In this document: positions 16,657 to 24,593 of the stretch, in pieces
Layout of the letters: each line of letters starts with the position of its first letter
How positions within the stretch are numbered: position 1 is the stretch's first letter
Assembly (NCBI GenBank): GCA_035606915.1
Contig: DATNDU010000008.1
Span: 1 to 64,000 of the forward strand
Length of the DNA: 64,000 bases
Source: Roseiarcus sp035606915
GTDB lineage: Bacteria > Pseudomonadota > Alphaproteobacteria > Rhizobiales > Beijerinckiaceae
Reading direction: 5' to 3'
Translations under genes and position numbers: made by a program
Notes under the pieces: model-generated
Seen by the model: the letters and a program-made list of their open reading frames with translations, nothing else
Databases searched by the model: none
Told to the model about the DNA's origin: nothing

Positions 16657-19632
16657 ATGGCGGGCGCGATGCGCACAGGGCTGGGCGGTCGCGTAGACCG
16701 GTCGCGAGTCATCGGCTTCACTTTCGACGGCAAGCGCTATCAGGGGCTGGCGGGCGATACGCTCGCCTCGGCGCTGATCGCCAATGGCGTCCATCTGATG
16801 GGCCGCTCGTTCAAATACCATCGCCCGCGCGGGGTATTGTCGCTTGGCTCCGAGGAGCCGAACGCGCTCGTTTCGGTCGATGCCGGCAAGGGCCGGCTGA
16901 CGCCGAACCTGCGCGCCACGCAGGTCGAGATCTACGAGGGACTGAAGGCAAAGTCGCAGAACGCCTGGCCGTCGCTGGAGTTCGACGCGCTGGCGGTCAA
17001 TGGCGCGCTGTCGGCGTTTTTCCCCGCCGGCTTCTATTACAAGACCTTCATCGGGCCGAAGGGCGCCTGGGAGCATGTCTACGAGCCGATGATTCGGCGC
17101 ACCGCCGGCCTCGGCGTCGCCCCGAGCGAGCCGGACCCCGACCACTACGCCTACGAGCACCGCCATTGCGATGTCGCGGTCGTCGGCGGCGGCCCGGCCG
17201 GCCTCACCGCCGCACGCGCCGCAGCCAGGGCCGGCGACCGGGTGATCCTGTTTGACGAGCAGGCGGAGTTCGGCGGTTCGCTGCTCGCCGATTCGCAACT
17301 TCGCCTCGACGGCAAGCGGGGCGCCGACTGGGTCGCCGAGGTCGTCGCCGAACTCGCCGCGCTGCCCAATGTCACGTTGCTGCCGCGCACCCAGGCATTC
17401 GGCTATTACGCGCAGAACTTCCTCGCCGCCGAGCAGCGCGTCGGCGACCATCTCGCCTACCCCGATCCGAAGCTGCCGCGGGCGCGGTTCTGGCAGGTGC
17501 GCGCCAAGCGCGTCATCGTCGCCGCCGGCGCGCATGAGCGGCCGCTGGTGTTTCCCGACAATGATCGGCCGGGGATCATGCTGGCGGATTCGGCGCGCGC
17601 GCTGGCGGTGCGCTACGGCGTGCGGCCGGGCAAAAAGATCGTCGTCGCCACCAGCCACGACGGCGGCTATCGCGCCGCGCTCGACCTCGCCGAGGCCGGC
17701 TGCGGCATCGCCGTGATCCTCGATTCGCGCCAGGAAGCCAACGGCGCCCTGCCTCAGGCGGCGCGCGCGCGCGGTCTGCCGATCGAGACGCAGACGATGT
17801 TGCTCGGCTCGCGCGGCGGCTTGCGCGTCACCCATGCGCGCGCGGCGCGGATGGGGCCGGACGGGCAGCCGGGCAAGGCCGACGAGATCGCCTGCGACCT
17901 CATCGCCATGACCGGCGGCTGGACGCCGAGCGTGCATCTGTTCTCGCAATCGCGCGGCCGCTTACGCTTCGACGGCGCCACCCGGACCTTCGTTCCCGGC
18001 GAGGCGACGCAGGACATGGTTTCTGTCGGCGCTTCAGCCGGCGCCTTCGATTTCGCCGAGGCTTTGGGCGAAGCCGCGCGCGCCGGGGCCGAGGGGGCTG
18101 AGGCGCCGCGCGTCGAGGCGGCGGACGGCTTCGACATCGGCACGCTGGGCCTTGTCGCGCCGCTGCCGGAGCAGGCGCTGACCAAGGCCTTCGTCGATTT
18201 CCAGAACGACGTCACCGCGCGCGACATCAAGCTCGCCACCCGCGAGGGCATGCGCTCGATCGAGCATATCAAGCGCTACACCACCACCGGCATGGCGACC
18301 GATCAGGGCAAGACCTCCAACATGAACGCCCTTGCCATCGCCGCCGACGCGCTCGGGCGCGAGATCGCCGAGGTTGGGCTGACGACGTTCCGCCTGCCCT
18401 ATACGCCGGTCACTTTCGGCATTTTCGGCGGGCCGTCGAAGCGCGAAATGCTCGACCCCGTGCGCGAGACGCCGATCCATTCCTGGTATGTCGGCAGGAA
18501 CGCGGTGTGGGAAGAAGCCGGCCTGTGGAAGCGCGCCACGCGCGTGCCGCTGGCGGGCGAATCGGAAGCGCAGACGGTGCGCCGCGAGTGCCTGACGACG
18601 CGCGCCAAGGCGGGGATCATGGACGCCTCGACGCTCGGAAAGATCGAGGTCGTCGGGCCGGACGCCGCCGAATTCCTCAACCGTCTCTACATCAACGCCT
18701 TCATGAAACTCGGCGTCGGGCGCTGCCGCTACGGGCTGATGCTCAACGAGATGGGCTTCATCTACGACGACGGCGTGGCGATGCGGCTCGCGCCGGATCG
18801 CTTCCACATCACGACGACAACCTCCGGCGCGGCGCATGTATTGGCGGTGATGGAGGATTATATCCAGACCGAGTGGCCGGATCTGAAGGTCCGCTTCACC
18901 TCGATCACCGAGCAATGGGCGACCATCGCCATCAACGGGCCGCGGGCGCGGGACATCCTCAGCCCCCTCGTCGAAGGGATCGATCTCTCCAGCGCCGCCT
19001 TCCCGCATATGAGCGTGCGCGAAGGGCGCATCGCCGGCGCGCCGACGCGGCTGGCCCGCGTCAGCTTCACCGGCGAGATGGGTTTCGAGGCCAATGTCCC
19101 CTCGGACTATGGCCTGGCCGTCCAGGAGGCGATCTGGGCCGAGGCGGAGAAGCGCGGCGCCTGCGTCTACGGGCTCGACGCGCTGCATATTCTGCGCGCC
19201 GAGAAGGGCTTCATCGTCGTCGGCCAGGACACCGACGGCACGGTGACGCCCGACGACGTCGGCATGGGGCGGATGGCCGCGATGTCGAAGCCGGATTTCG
19301 TCGGCAAGCGCTCGCTGGCGCTCGCCGACCTCAAGCGCCCGGGCCGCAAGCAACTCGTCGGCCTGCTGCCCGAGGATTCGCATCACCTGCCCGGCGACGG
19401 CGAACAGCTCGTCGCCAGCCCGCATACGCCGCCCGGCACACAGGCGCTGGGCCACGTCACGTCGTCTTACCTCAGCCCGACGCTGGAGCGCCCGTTCTGC
19501 ATGGCGTTGCTCGCCGACGGGCGCGCCAAGATGGGCCAGACAGTCTATACGATCGGCCTCCACGGCGCCCATGCCGCCAAGGTGGTCGAGCCGGTGTTCT
19601 ACGACAAAGAGGGGACGCGTCTTGACGCTTAA
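16657..19632 (+). CDS. soxA: Heterotetrameric sarcosine oxidase alpha subunit
   Basis: About 991 residues, the usual length of the alpha subunit, which oxidatively demethylates sarcosine with tetrahydrofolate as C1 acceptor. An N-terminal ferredoxin-like region (GDTLASALIANGVHLMGRSF, about residues 30-50) is followed by a dinucleotide-binding fold (VAVVGGGPAGLTAARAAA, about residue 170). The C-terminal third is a GcvT-type folate domain. ATG 16657 is chosen with CGGGGA 10 nt upstream; GTG 16648 is the alternative. Only soxG follows; soxB (catalytic FAD subunit) and soxD are not adjacent. N-methylglutamate dehydrogenase subunit C is a possible alternative identity. Confidence 0.85.
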   Translation: MAGAMRTGLGGRVDRSRVIGFTFDGKRYQGLAGDTLASALIANGVHLMGRSFKYHRPRGVLSLGSEEPNALVSVDAGKGRLTPNLRATQVEIYEGLKAKSQNAWPSLEFDALAVNGALSAFFPAGFYYKTFIGPKGAWEHVYEPMIRRTAGLGVAPSEPDPDHYAYEHRHCDVAVVGGGPAGLTAARAAARAGDRVILFDEQAEFGGSLLADSQLRLDGKRGADWVAEVVAELAALPNVTLLPRTQAFGYYAQNFLAAEQRVGDHLAYPDPKLPRARFWQVRAKRVIVAAGAHERPLVFPDNDRPGIMLADSARALAVRYGVRPGKKIVVATSHDGGYRAALDLAEAGCGIAVILDSRQEANGALPQAARARGLPIETQTMLLGSRGGLRVTHARAARMGPDGQPGKADEIACDLIAMTGGWTPSVHLFSQSRGRLRFDGATRTFVPGEATQDMVSVGASAGAFDFAEALGEAARAGAEGAEAPRVEAADGFDIGTLGLVAPLPEQALTKAFVDFQNDVTARDIKLATREGMRSIEHIKRYTTTGMATDQGKTSNMNALAIAADALGREIAEVGLTTFRLPYTPVTFGIFGGPSKREMLDPVRETPIHSWYVGRNAVWEEAGLWKRATRVPLAGESEAQTVRRECLTTRAKAGIMDASTLGKIEVVGPDAAEFLNRLYINAFMKLGVGRCRYGLMLNEMGFIYDDGVAMRLAPDRFHITTTTSGAAHVLAVMEDYIQTEWPDLKVRFTSITEQWATIAINGPRARDILSPLVEGIDLSSAAFPHMSVREGRIAGAPTRLARVSFTGEMGFEANVPSDYGLAVQEAIWAEAEKRGACVYGLDALHILRAEKGFIVVGQDTDGTVTPDDVGMGRMAAMSKPDFVGKRSLALADLKRPGRKQLVGLLPEDSHHLPGDGEQLVASPHTPPGTQALGHVTSSYLSPTLERPFCMALLADGRAKMGQTVYTIGLHGAHAAKVVEPVFYDKEGTRLDA

Positions 19633-20179
19633 TGCCGTCCGCCGCTCGGTTCTCGACGGCCGCGCCTTGCCTGCCAACGCGCGCGTCAAGGCGACGCCGC
19701 TGCCCTTCGCGACGCGGCTCAACCTGCGCGGCGGGGCGGATATCGTCGCCCCCGTGGCGCAGGCGTTCGGCGTCGCGCCGCCGCTGAAGCCGCTGGGCTC
19801 GGCGGCCTCGGGCGAGCGCGCGGCGCTTTGGCTCGGGCCGGACGAATGGCTGCTACTGGCCGAAGAGAGCGCGACCGGCCTGATGGACGATCTCGACAAG
19901 GCGCTCGGCGGCGTGTTCCACGGCCTCGTCGATATCTCGCACCGTCAGGTCGGCATCGCGGTCGAAGGGCCCGGCGCGGCGCGGCTGCTCGCCGCCGGTT
20001 GCCCGCTTGATCTCGATCTCAGCGCCTTTCCGGTCGGCATGTCGACGCGCACGCTGCTGGTGAAGGCGGAAATCGGCCTATGGCGGCGCGAGGACAACGC
20101 TTTTCGCATTGAGGTGCTGCGTTCGTTCGCGCCCTATGTGGCGCGCATCCTCAACGAAGCCGCCAGAGATCAGGGCTGA
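19622..20179 (+). CDS. soxG: Sarcosine oxidase gamma subunit
   Basis: 185-residue protein of the SoxG family, the small structural subunit related to the GcvT fold. Recognised from LWLGPDEWLLLAE and the region around VDISHRQVGIAVEGPGAARL. The start is TTG 19622, with GAGGGG 7 nt upstream, overlapping the end of soxA by 11 bases, so translation is probably coupled. In classical operons the order is soxB-D-A-G; here only the A-G half is present. Confidence 0.82.
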   Translation: MTLNAVRRSVLDGRALPANARVKATPLPFATRLNLRGGADIVAPVAQAFGVAPPLKPLGSAASGERAALWLGPDEWLLLAEESATGLMDDLDKALGGVFHGLVDISHRQVGIAVEGPGAARLLAAGCPLDLDLSAFPVGMSTRTLLVKAEIGLWRREDNAFRIEVLRSFAPYVARILNEAARDQG

Positions 20180-20180
20180 T

Positions 20181-20325
20181 TTTCCTCGACGCTCCGCCGA
20201 ACGACACCGGCCCTGGGTTCCCGAACGTCACTTTCACCAATACCGGGACCATCGACGCCATTTTTCCGACACCGCGCTGACCATCGCCACCAACGAGCGC
20301 TTCATCAACAATTGCATGTTGGGAG
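20181..20325 (+). pseudogene. Possible frameshifted remnant of an autotransporter-type adhesin repeat
   Basis: After the soxG stop, one frame reads NVTFTNTGTIDAIFPTPR then stop. The adjoining frame continues with ALTIATNERFINNC. Joined by a frameshift these look like one repeat of a beta-helical passenger domain (pattern NTGTIDA ... ALTI ... FINNG). There is no start, signal peptide or barrel nearby. This reading is by eye only and could be chance. Confidence 0.3.
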
Positions 20326-20395
20326 GCGAGCGGCGGTCCACGGGGCGACGCTAACGCGCCTTGTCGCGGCGCCCGTTTCCCGCTAACCCCGGCGC

Positions 20396-21256
20396 ATGAC
20401 GGGCGCGGGAACGGACAGATCGAGGGCGTTGATCGGCGGCGGGCCAGCGGTGGTGCTGGTGCGCCCGCAACTGGCGGTCAATATCGGCACCTGCGCGCGC
20501 GCCATGGCCAATTTCGGCCTCGACGATCTGCGCCTCGTCAACCCCAAGGCCGGCTGGCCGCGCCAAGACGAATACGCCGAAATCGCTTATGCCGCCGCCG
20601 CCGGCGCCACGCATATCCTCGACGCGGCGCGGGTGTTCGAGACCGCGCGGGCCGCCATAGCCGACCTCAACTATGTCTACGCGACGACGGCGCGCACGCG
20701 CGAACAGGTCAAGCCGGTGCTGACGCCCGCTGCCGCGCTGCCGCAGGCGGCCGCCGCTACGGACCAGAAGCGCGGCGTAATGTTCGGCCCCGAGCGCACC
20801 GGGCTCGACAACGACGAGGTGGCGCTCGCCGACGCGATCCTCACCTTTCCCGCCAATCCCGCCTATTCCTCGCTCAATCTCGCCCAGGCGGTGTTGCTCG
20901 TCGGCTACGAATGGTTCAAGGCCGCCCACGGCGACGCCCCGCCGCCGACGCTCGAGCGCCAGCGCTCGCTGCCCGCCAAGCGCGAGACGACGCTCTCCTT
21001 CTTCGAATATCTGGAGGACAAGCTCGACGCCGCCGGCTTCTACAAGCCCGAGGGCAAAATGCCCGGCATGAAGCGCAACCTGCGCAACATCTTCCACCGT
21101 CTCGAAATGACGGAGCAGGATGTGCGCACGCTATGGGGCGTCGTCGTGCGGCTCGTCGAAGGCCCGCGCGAGAGCGTGCAGACCCGCAAGCGCCACCGGC
21201 CGCTAAGAACGAACGGCGAAAAAAGACTGAACGGCGACCAAGAGCCTCAACCGTAG
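20396..21256 (+). CDS. trmJ: tRNA (cytidine/uridine-2'-O-)-methyltransferase TrmJ (SPOUT family)
   Basis: 286-residue protein of the SpoU/TrmJ family that methylates ribose at position 32 of tRNAs using S-adenosylmethionine. Motif 1 (VLVRPQLAVNIGTCARAMAN, about residues 20-39), the central MFGPERTGLDNDE and motif 3 (YSSLNLAQAVLLVGYE, about residue 160) are clear. The C-terminal helical extension is basic. Its last ten bases overlap the 3' end of purU on the other strand. Confidence 0.88.
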   Translation: MTGAGTDRSRALIGGGPAVVLVRPQLAVNIGTCARAMANFGLDDLRLVNPKAGWPRQDEYAEIAYAAAAGATHILDAARVFETARAAIADLNYVYATTARTREQVKPVLTPAAALPQAAAATDQKRGVMFGPERTGLDNDEVALADAILTFPANPAYSSLNLAQAVLLVGYEWFKAAHGDAPPPTLERQRSLPAKRETTLSFFEYLEDKLDAAGFYKPEGKMPGMKRNLRNIFHRLEMTEQDVRTLWGVVVRLVEGPRESVQTRKRHRPLRTNGEKRLNGDQEPQP

Positions 21257-22110
21257 AACACCACGGTCTTGCGGCCGTTCAACAGCACGCGGTCTTCGAG
21301 ATGCATGCTCAGCGCCCGCGACAGCACGCGCCGCTCGATGTCGCGGCCCTTGCGCACGAGATCCTCGGGCGTGTCGCGATGGCTGATGCGCTCGACGTCC
21401 TGCTCGATGATCGGCCCCTCGTCGAGCGCGGAGGTGACGAAATGCGCTGTCGCGCCGATCAGTTTCACGCCGCGCTCGTGCGCTTGGTGATAGGGCTTGG
21501 CGCCCTTGAAGCCCGGCAAGAATGAGTGGTGAATGTTGATGCAATTGCCGCTGAGCTTGGCGGCGAGGCCGTCCGACAGGATCTGCATGTAGCGGGCGAG
21601 CACGACGACGTCCGCCTTCGATTCGCGCACCGTCTCCCACAGCTTGGTCTCCTGCTCCATCTTTGTTTGTTTGGTGATGGGCAGATAATGAAAAGGGATA
21701 TCTCCAAAATCGATGTGCTCATAAGTTTCGCGCGGGTAATTGGCGATGACGGCGACCGGCTCCATCGGTAGTTCGCCGCTGCGCCAGCGATAGATCAGAT
21801 CGACCAGGCAATGGTCGAAGCGTGATGCCAGCAGCGCCACGCGCTTCTTTTGGTCGGAAGCCCGCAACGTCCAGTTCATGCCGAATGGCGCCGCCGTCTC
21901 GGCGAAGCGGGCGCGCAAGGCGGCGGCATCCGCCGTCCCGCCGGCGGCGTTGAAAGCGACGCGCATAAAAAAATTGCCTGTCTCTATGTCGTCGAACTGC
22001 TGCGCATCCAAAATATTGAAGCCGCCTTCGAACAATGTGGCGGAGACGGCTGCGACAATGCCCGGACGGTTGGGACAGGAGAGTGTGACAACGAAGCGCG
22101 CGCCAGACAT
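21247..22110 (-). CDS. purU: Formyltetrahydrofolate deformylase
   Basis: 287-residue cytoplasmic enzyme that hydrolyses 10-formyl-THF to formate and THF, balancing one-carbon units. An N-terminal ACT regulatory domain (about residues 1-85) is followed by the formyltransferase domain with NIHHSFLPGFKGAKPYHQA and TAHFVTSALDEGPIIEQD, including catalytic Asn, His and Asp. ATG 22110 fits the family length; a GGGGG tract lies about 12 nt upstream. purU accompanies sarcosine oxidase genes in other bacteria because sarcosine oxidation loads folate with C1 units. Here it is convergent and not in the same transcript. Confidence 0.93.
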   Translation of the reverse strand: MSGARFVVTLSCPNRPGIVAAVSATLFEGGFNILDAQQFDDIETGNFFMRVAFNAAGGTADAAALRARFAETAAPFGMNWTLRASDQKKRVALLASRFDHCLVDLIYRWRSGELPMEPVAVIANYPRETYEHIDFGDIPFHYLPITKQTKMEQETKLWETVRESKADVVVLARYMQILSDGLAAKLSGNCINIHHSFLPGFKGAKPYHQAHERGVKLIGATAHFVTSALDEGPIIEQDVERISHRDTPEDLVRKGRDIERRVLSRALSMHLEDRVLLNGRKTVVFYG

Positions 22111-22350
22111 GATGAGATCGCCCCCGGTAACTTCGGCTTCGGGGTCGCCGAGCGCGAGGCGATTGTCAAGCGCTGATGTCAGACGCTGAGGCTGGCCGCG
22201 CGGCGGCCGCATGGCGTCTCACCTACGCCCCAACCTTGCCTGACCGTCTTCAACCCGACGACGGCTCCCGCTATCCAGGTTTGTCAGCTAAACGCAGCCG
22301 CCCGCCGACCGGCCCGTGTTTGCGGCTGACGGCGGCGGGTTTTCAATCCG

Positions 22351-22590
22351 CTAATACCGGTAGCCGCCATTCTGCAGCGCGCAACGAACGCCGTTCCCGG
22401 ACGGGAAAGGCTCGGGAATCTCGCCGGGGCCGCAGAATTGATTGACGCCGCCGAACGCTTCGGGACTGTCGGGGCCAGAAAAACGGCCGTAGGAATCCTG
22501 CCCATTGTGGCCGGGCATGTCCTGCTGCGCGACGGCGCCGCTGGCGCCCAGCATCAGCAACGAGGCGGCGATCAAGCAGATTTTCAACAT
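22351..22590 (-). CDS. Small secreted hypothetical protein, 79 aa
   Basis: A clear Sec signal peptide (MLKICLIAASLLMLGASG, cleaved near AVAQ) precedes a roughly 58-residue mature part rich in Gly, Pro and aromatic residues, with two cysteines (NQFCGPGEI and VRCALQNGG) that could form a disulfide in the periplasm. GAAGGAG lies at good distance before the ATG. No enzymatic motif is seen and I do not recognise a family. It stands alone between purU and nadE. Confidence 0.7.
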   Translation of the reverse strand: MLKICLIAASLLMLGASGAVAQQDMPGHNGQDSYGRFSGPDSPEAFGGVNQFCGPGEIPEPFPSGNGVRCALQNGGYRY

Positions 22591-22710
22591 CTCGCGCTCT
22601 CCTTCCAGATCGGCGACCGAAGACGGCGGCCCATGTCATGTAGAAAGAGTACGCAGTTCGTCAGCGGTTGGATTTCTGAAATCGCCTTCACATTGCCGAT
22701 AGGCGCAGCC

Positions 22711-22760
22711 TCAGTCCTCGAAACGCTCGGAGGTTTCAGTCCTCGAAACGCTCGGAGGTT
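22711..22760. repeat. Perfect 25-bp tandem duplication at the nadE stop codon
   Basis: The 25-base unit at 22711-22735 is repeated without change at 22736-22760. The second copy encodes the last residues of NadE (TSERFED and stop); the first lies just beyond the stop. It is a recent slippage-type duplication of the gene end that leaves the protein unchanged. Confidence 0.9.
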
Positions 22761-24475
22761 CCAGCCTTTCCCTTCGGCGCAATCGTCGCGTCCGGCGGGC
22801 GCGCCGCCTCGCCGGGGTCGCGGAAGCGGTTGAGGATCGGATAGCGGCGGTCGCGGCCGAAATTCTTCGGCCCCACCTTCACCCCCGGCGCCGATTGCCG
22901 GCGCTTGTATTCGGCCAGATACAGCAGCCGCTCGACGCGCTTGACGGTCTCGATGGCGTAGCCCTGCGCGACGATGTCGGCGACCCGCATCTCCTGCTCG
23001 ACGAGGCCGTTAAGAATGGCGTCGAGCACCGGATAGGGCGGCAGCGAGTCCTCGTCCTTCTGGTCCTCGCGCAATTCCGCCGACGGCGGCTTGCTGATGA
23101 TGTCGGGGGGAATGACAACGCCGTCGGGGCCTAGCGCGCCCTGCGGCTTCCAGCGGTTGCGCAGCGCCGATAGGCGGAATGCCTCCATCTTGTAGAGGTC
23201 TTTGATCGGGTTGAAACCGCCGTTCATGTCGCCGTAGAGCGTGGCGTAGCCGACCGACATCTCCGACTTGTTGCCGGTGGTGACGACCATGGCGCCGAAC
23301 TTGTTGGAGATCGACATCAGGATCAGGCCGCGCGTGCGGCTCTGAATGTTCTCCTCGGTGATATCGCGGGCGCGGCCAGCGAACAACGGCGCCAGCGCGC
23401 GCTCCGTCGCTTCGACGGGTCCGGCGATCGGAACAATATCGTAGCGCAGCCCGAGCGCCTTGGCGCAGGCGGCGGCGTCGCTGAGCGAAGCGGCGCTGGT
23501 GTATTTATAGGGCAGCATCACCGCCTGCACGCGATCGCTGCCCAGCGCATCCACCGCCATCGCCGCGCAGAGCGCGGAATCGATGCCGCCGGATAGGCCG
23601 AGCACCACGCCGGGGAAACGGTTGCGTTCGACGTAATCGCGCAAGCCCAGCACGCAGGCGGCGTAATCGCCCTCGTCGCCCTGATCGACGCTCTCGCGCG
23701 GCCCCTCGACGCAGGCCCAGCCACCGTCCCGGCGCTCGAACGCCACGCGCCCCACGCTCTCGCGGAAGCCCGGCAGTTGCGCGGCCAGCGAGCCGTCGGC
23801 GTTGACAACGAAGGAGCCGCCCTCGAACACCAATTCGTCCTGGCCGCCGACGGCGTTGAGATAGACCAGCGGCAGGCCGGATTCGGCCACCCGCGCCCGC
23901 GCAATTTTGCGCCGCAGCGCCAGCTTGTCGCGCTCGTAGGGGCTGGCGTTGGGCACGAGCAGGATTTCGCCGCCGGTCTCGGCGATGCATTCCACCGTGT
24001 CCGGCCCCCAGATGTCCTCGCAGATCGGAACGCCGATGCGCACGCCGTTGAAGGTGAGGGGACCGGGATGCGGGCCGGGGCGGAACACGCGCTTCTCGTC
24101 GAACACGCCGTAGTTCGGCAGTTCGACCTTGAAGCGCACCGCCTCGATGCGGCCGCCGTTCAGCAACGCGGCGGCGTTGTAGAGCGCGCCGTCCTCGACC
24201 CACGGCAGGCCGACGAGCACGGCCGGGCCGCCGTCGCCGGTGTCGCGCGCCAGCGTCTCGCAGGCGGCGCGGCAGGCTTCCTGGAAGGCGGGCTTCAGCA
24301 CCAGATCCTCGGGCGGGTAGCCGGCGAGGAACAACTCCGGCGCCAGCATGAGATCGGCGCCGAAGGCCGCCGCCTCGGCGCGCGCGGCGCGCAGTTTGGC
24401 AAGATTGCCGTCGATGTCGCCGACAACAGGGGAAATCTGCGCAAGCGCGAGGATGAGACGGTCGGCGGCAAGCAT
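22736..24475 (-). CDS. nadE: Glutamine-dependent NAD+ synthetase
   Basis: 579-residue cytoplasmic enzyme that makes NAD+ from deamido-NAD+, ATP and glutamine. The N-terminal nitrilase-type glutaminase (about residues 1-265) shows the Glu-Lys-Cys triad in LAPELFLAGYPPEDL, FKVELPNYGVFDE and GVPICEDIW. The C-terminal synthetase has the ATP pyrophosphatase loop GLSGGIDSALC (about residue 295) and TGNKSEMSVGYATLYGDMNG. It is divergent from the penicillin-binding protein gene. Its 3' end carries a 25-bp tandem duplication that does not alter the protein. Confidence 0.95.
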   Translation of the reverse strand: MLAADRLILALAQISPVVGDIDGNLAKLRAARAEAAAFGADLMLAPELFLAGYPPEDLVLKPAFQEACRAACETLARDTGDGGPAVLVGLPWVEDGALYNAAALLNGGRIEAVRFKVELPNYGVFDEKRVFRPGPHPGPLTFNGVRIGVPICEDIWGPDTVECIAETGGEILLVPNASPYERDKLALRRKIARARVAESGLPLVYLNAVGGQDELVFEGGSFVVNADGSLAAQLPGFRESVGRVAFERRDGGWACVEGPRESVDQGDEGDYAACVLGLRDYVERNRFPGVVLGLSGGIDSALCAAMAVDALGSDRVQAVMLPYKYTSAASLSDAAACAKALGLRYDIVPIAGPVEATERALAPLFAGRARDITEENIQSRTRGLILMSISNKFGAMVVTTGNKSEMSVGYATLYGDMNGGFNPIKDLYKMEAFRLSALRNRWKPQGALGPDGVVIPPDIISKPPSAELREDQKDEDSLPPYPVLDAILNGLVEQEMRVADIVAQGYAIETVKRVERLLYLAEYKRRQSAPGVKVGPKNFGRDRRYPILNRFRDPGEAARPPDATIAPKGKAGTSERFED

Positions 24476-24593
24476 GGCGTCAGCGTTTAGCGCGGGCGGG
24501 CGGCAAGCGTCCAGCGCCGTCGCGGCGCAAGCGACCGGCTCCCGCCGCCGAAAATTGTGCTAAGCTCAACAGAATACAGACCAAGGGCGTCGA

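Noticed and set aside
16426..17949. 507-codon minus-strand frame opposite soxA, considered as a missing sox subunit
   Set aside because: No SoxB or SoxD motif (for example the FAD fold of SoxB or the cysteine cluster of SoxD) is present in either strand here.
18034..19899. 621-codon minus-strand frame opposite soxA and soxG
   Set aside because: Shadow of the soxA/soxG coding frames with no recognisable motif or ribosome site.
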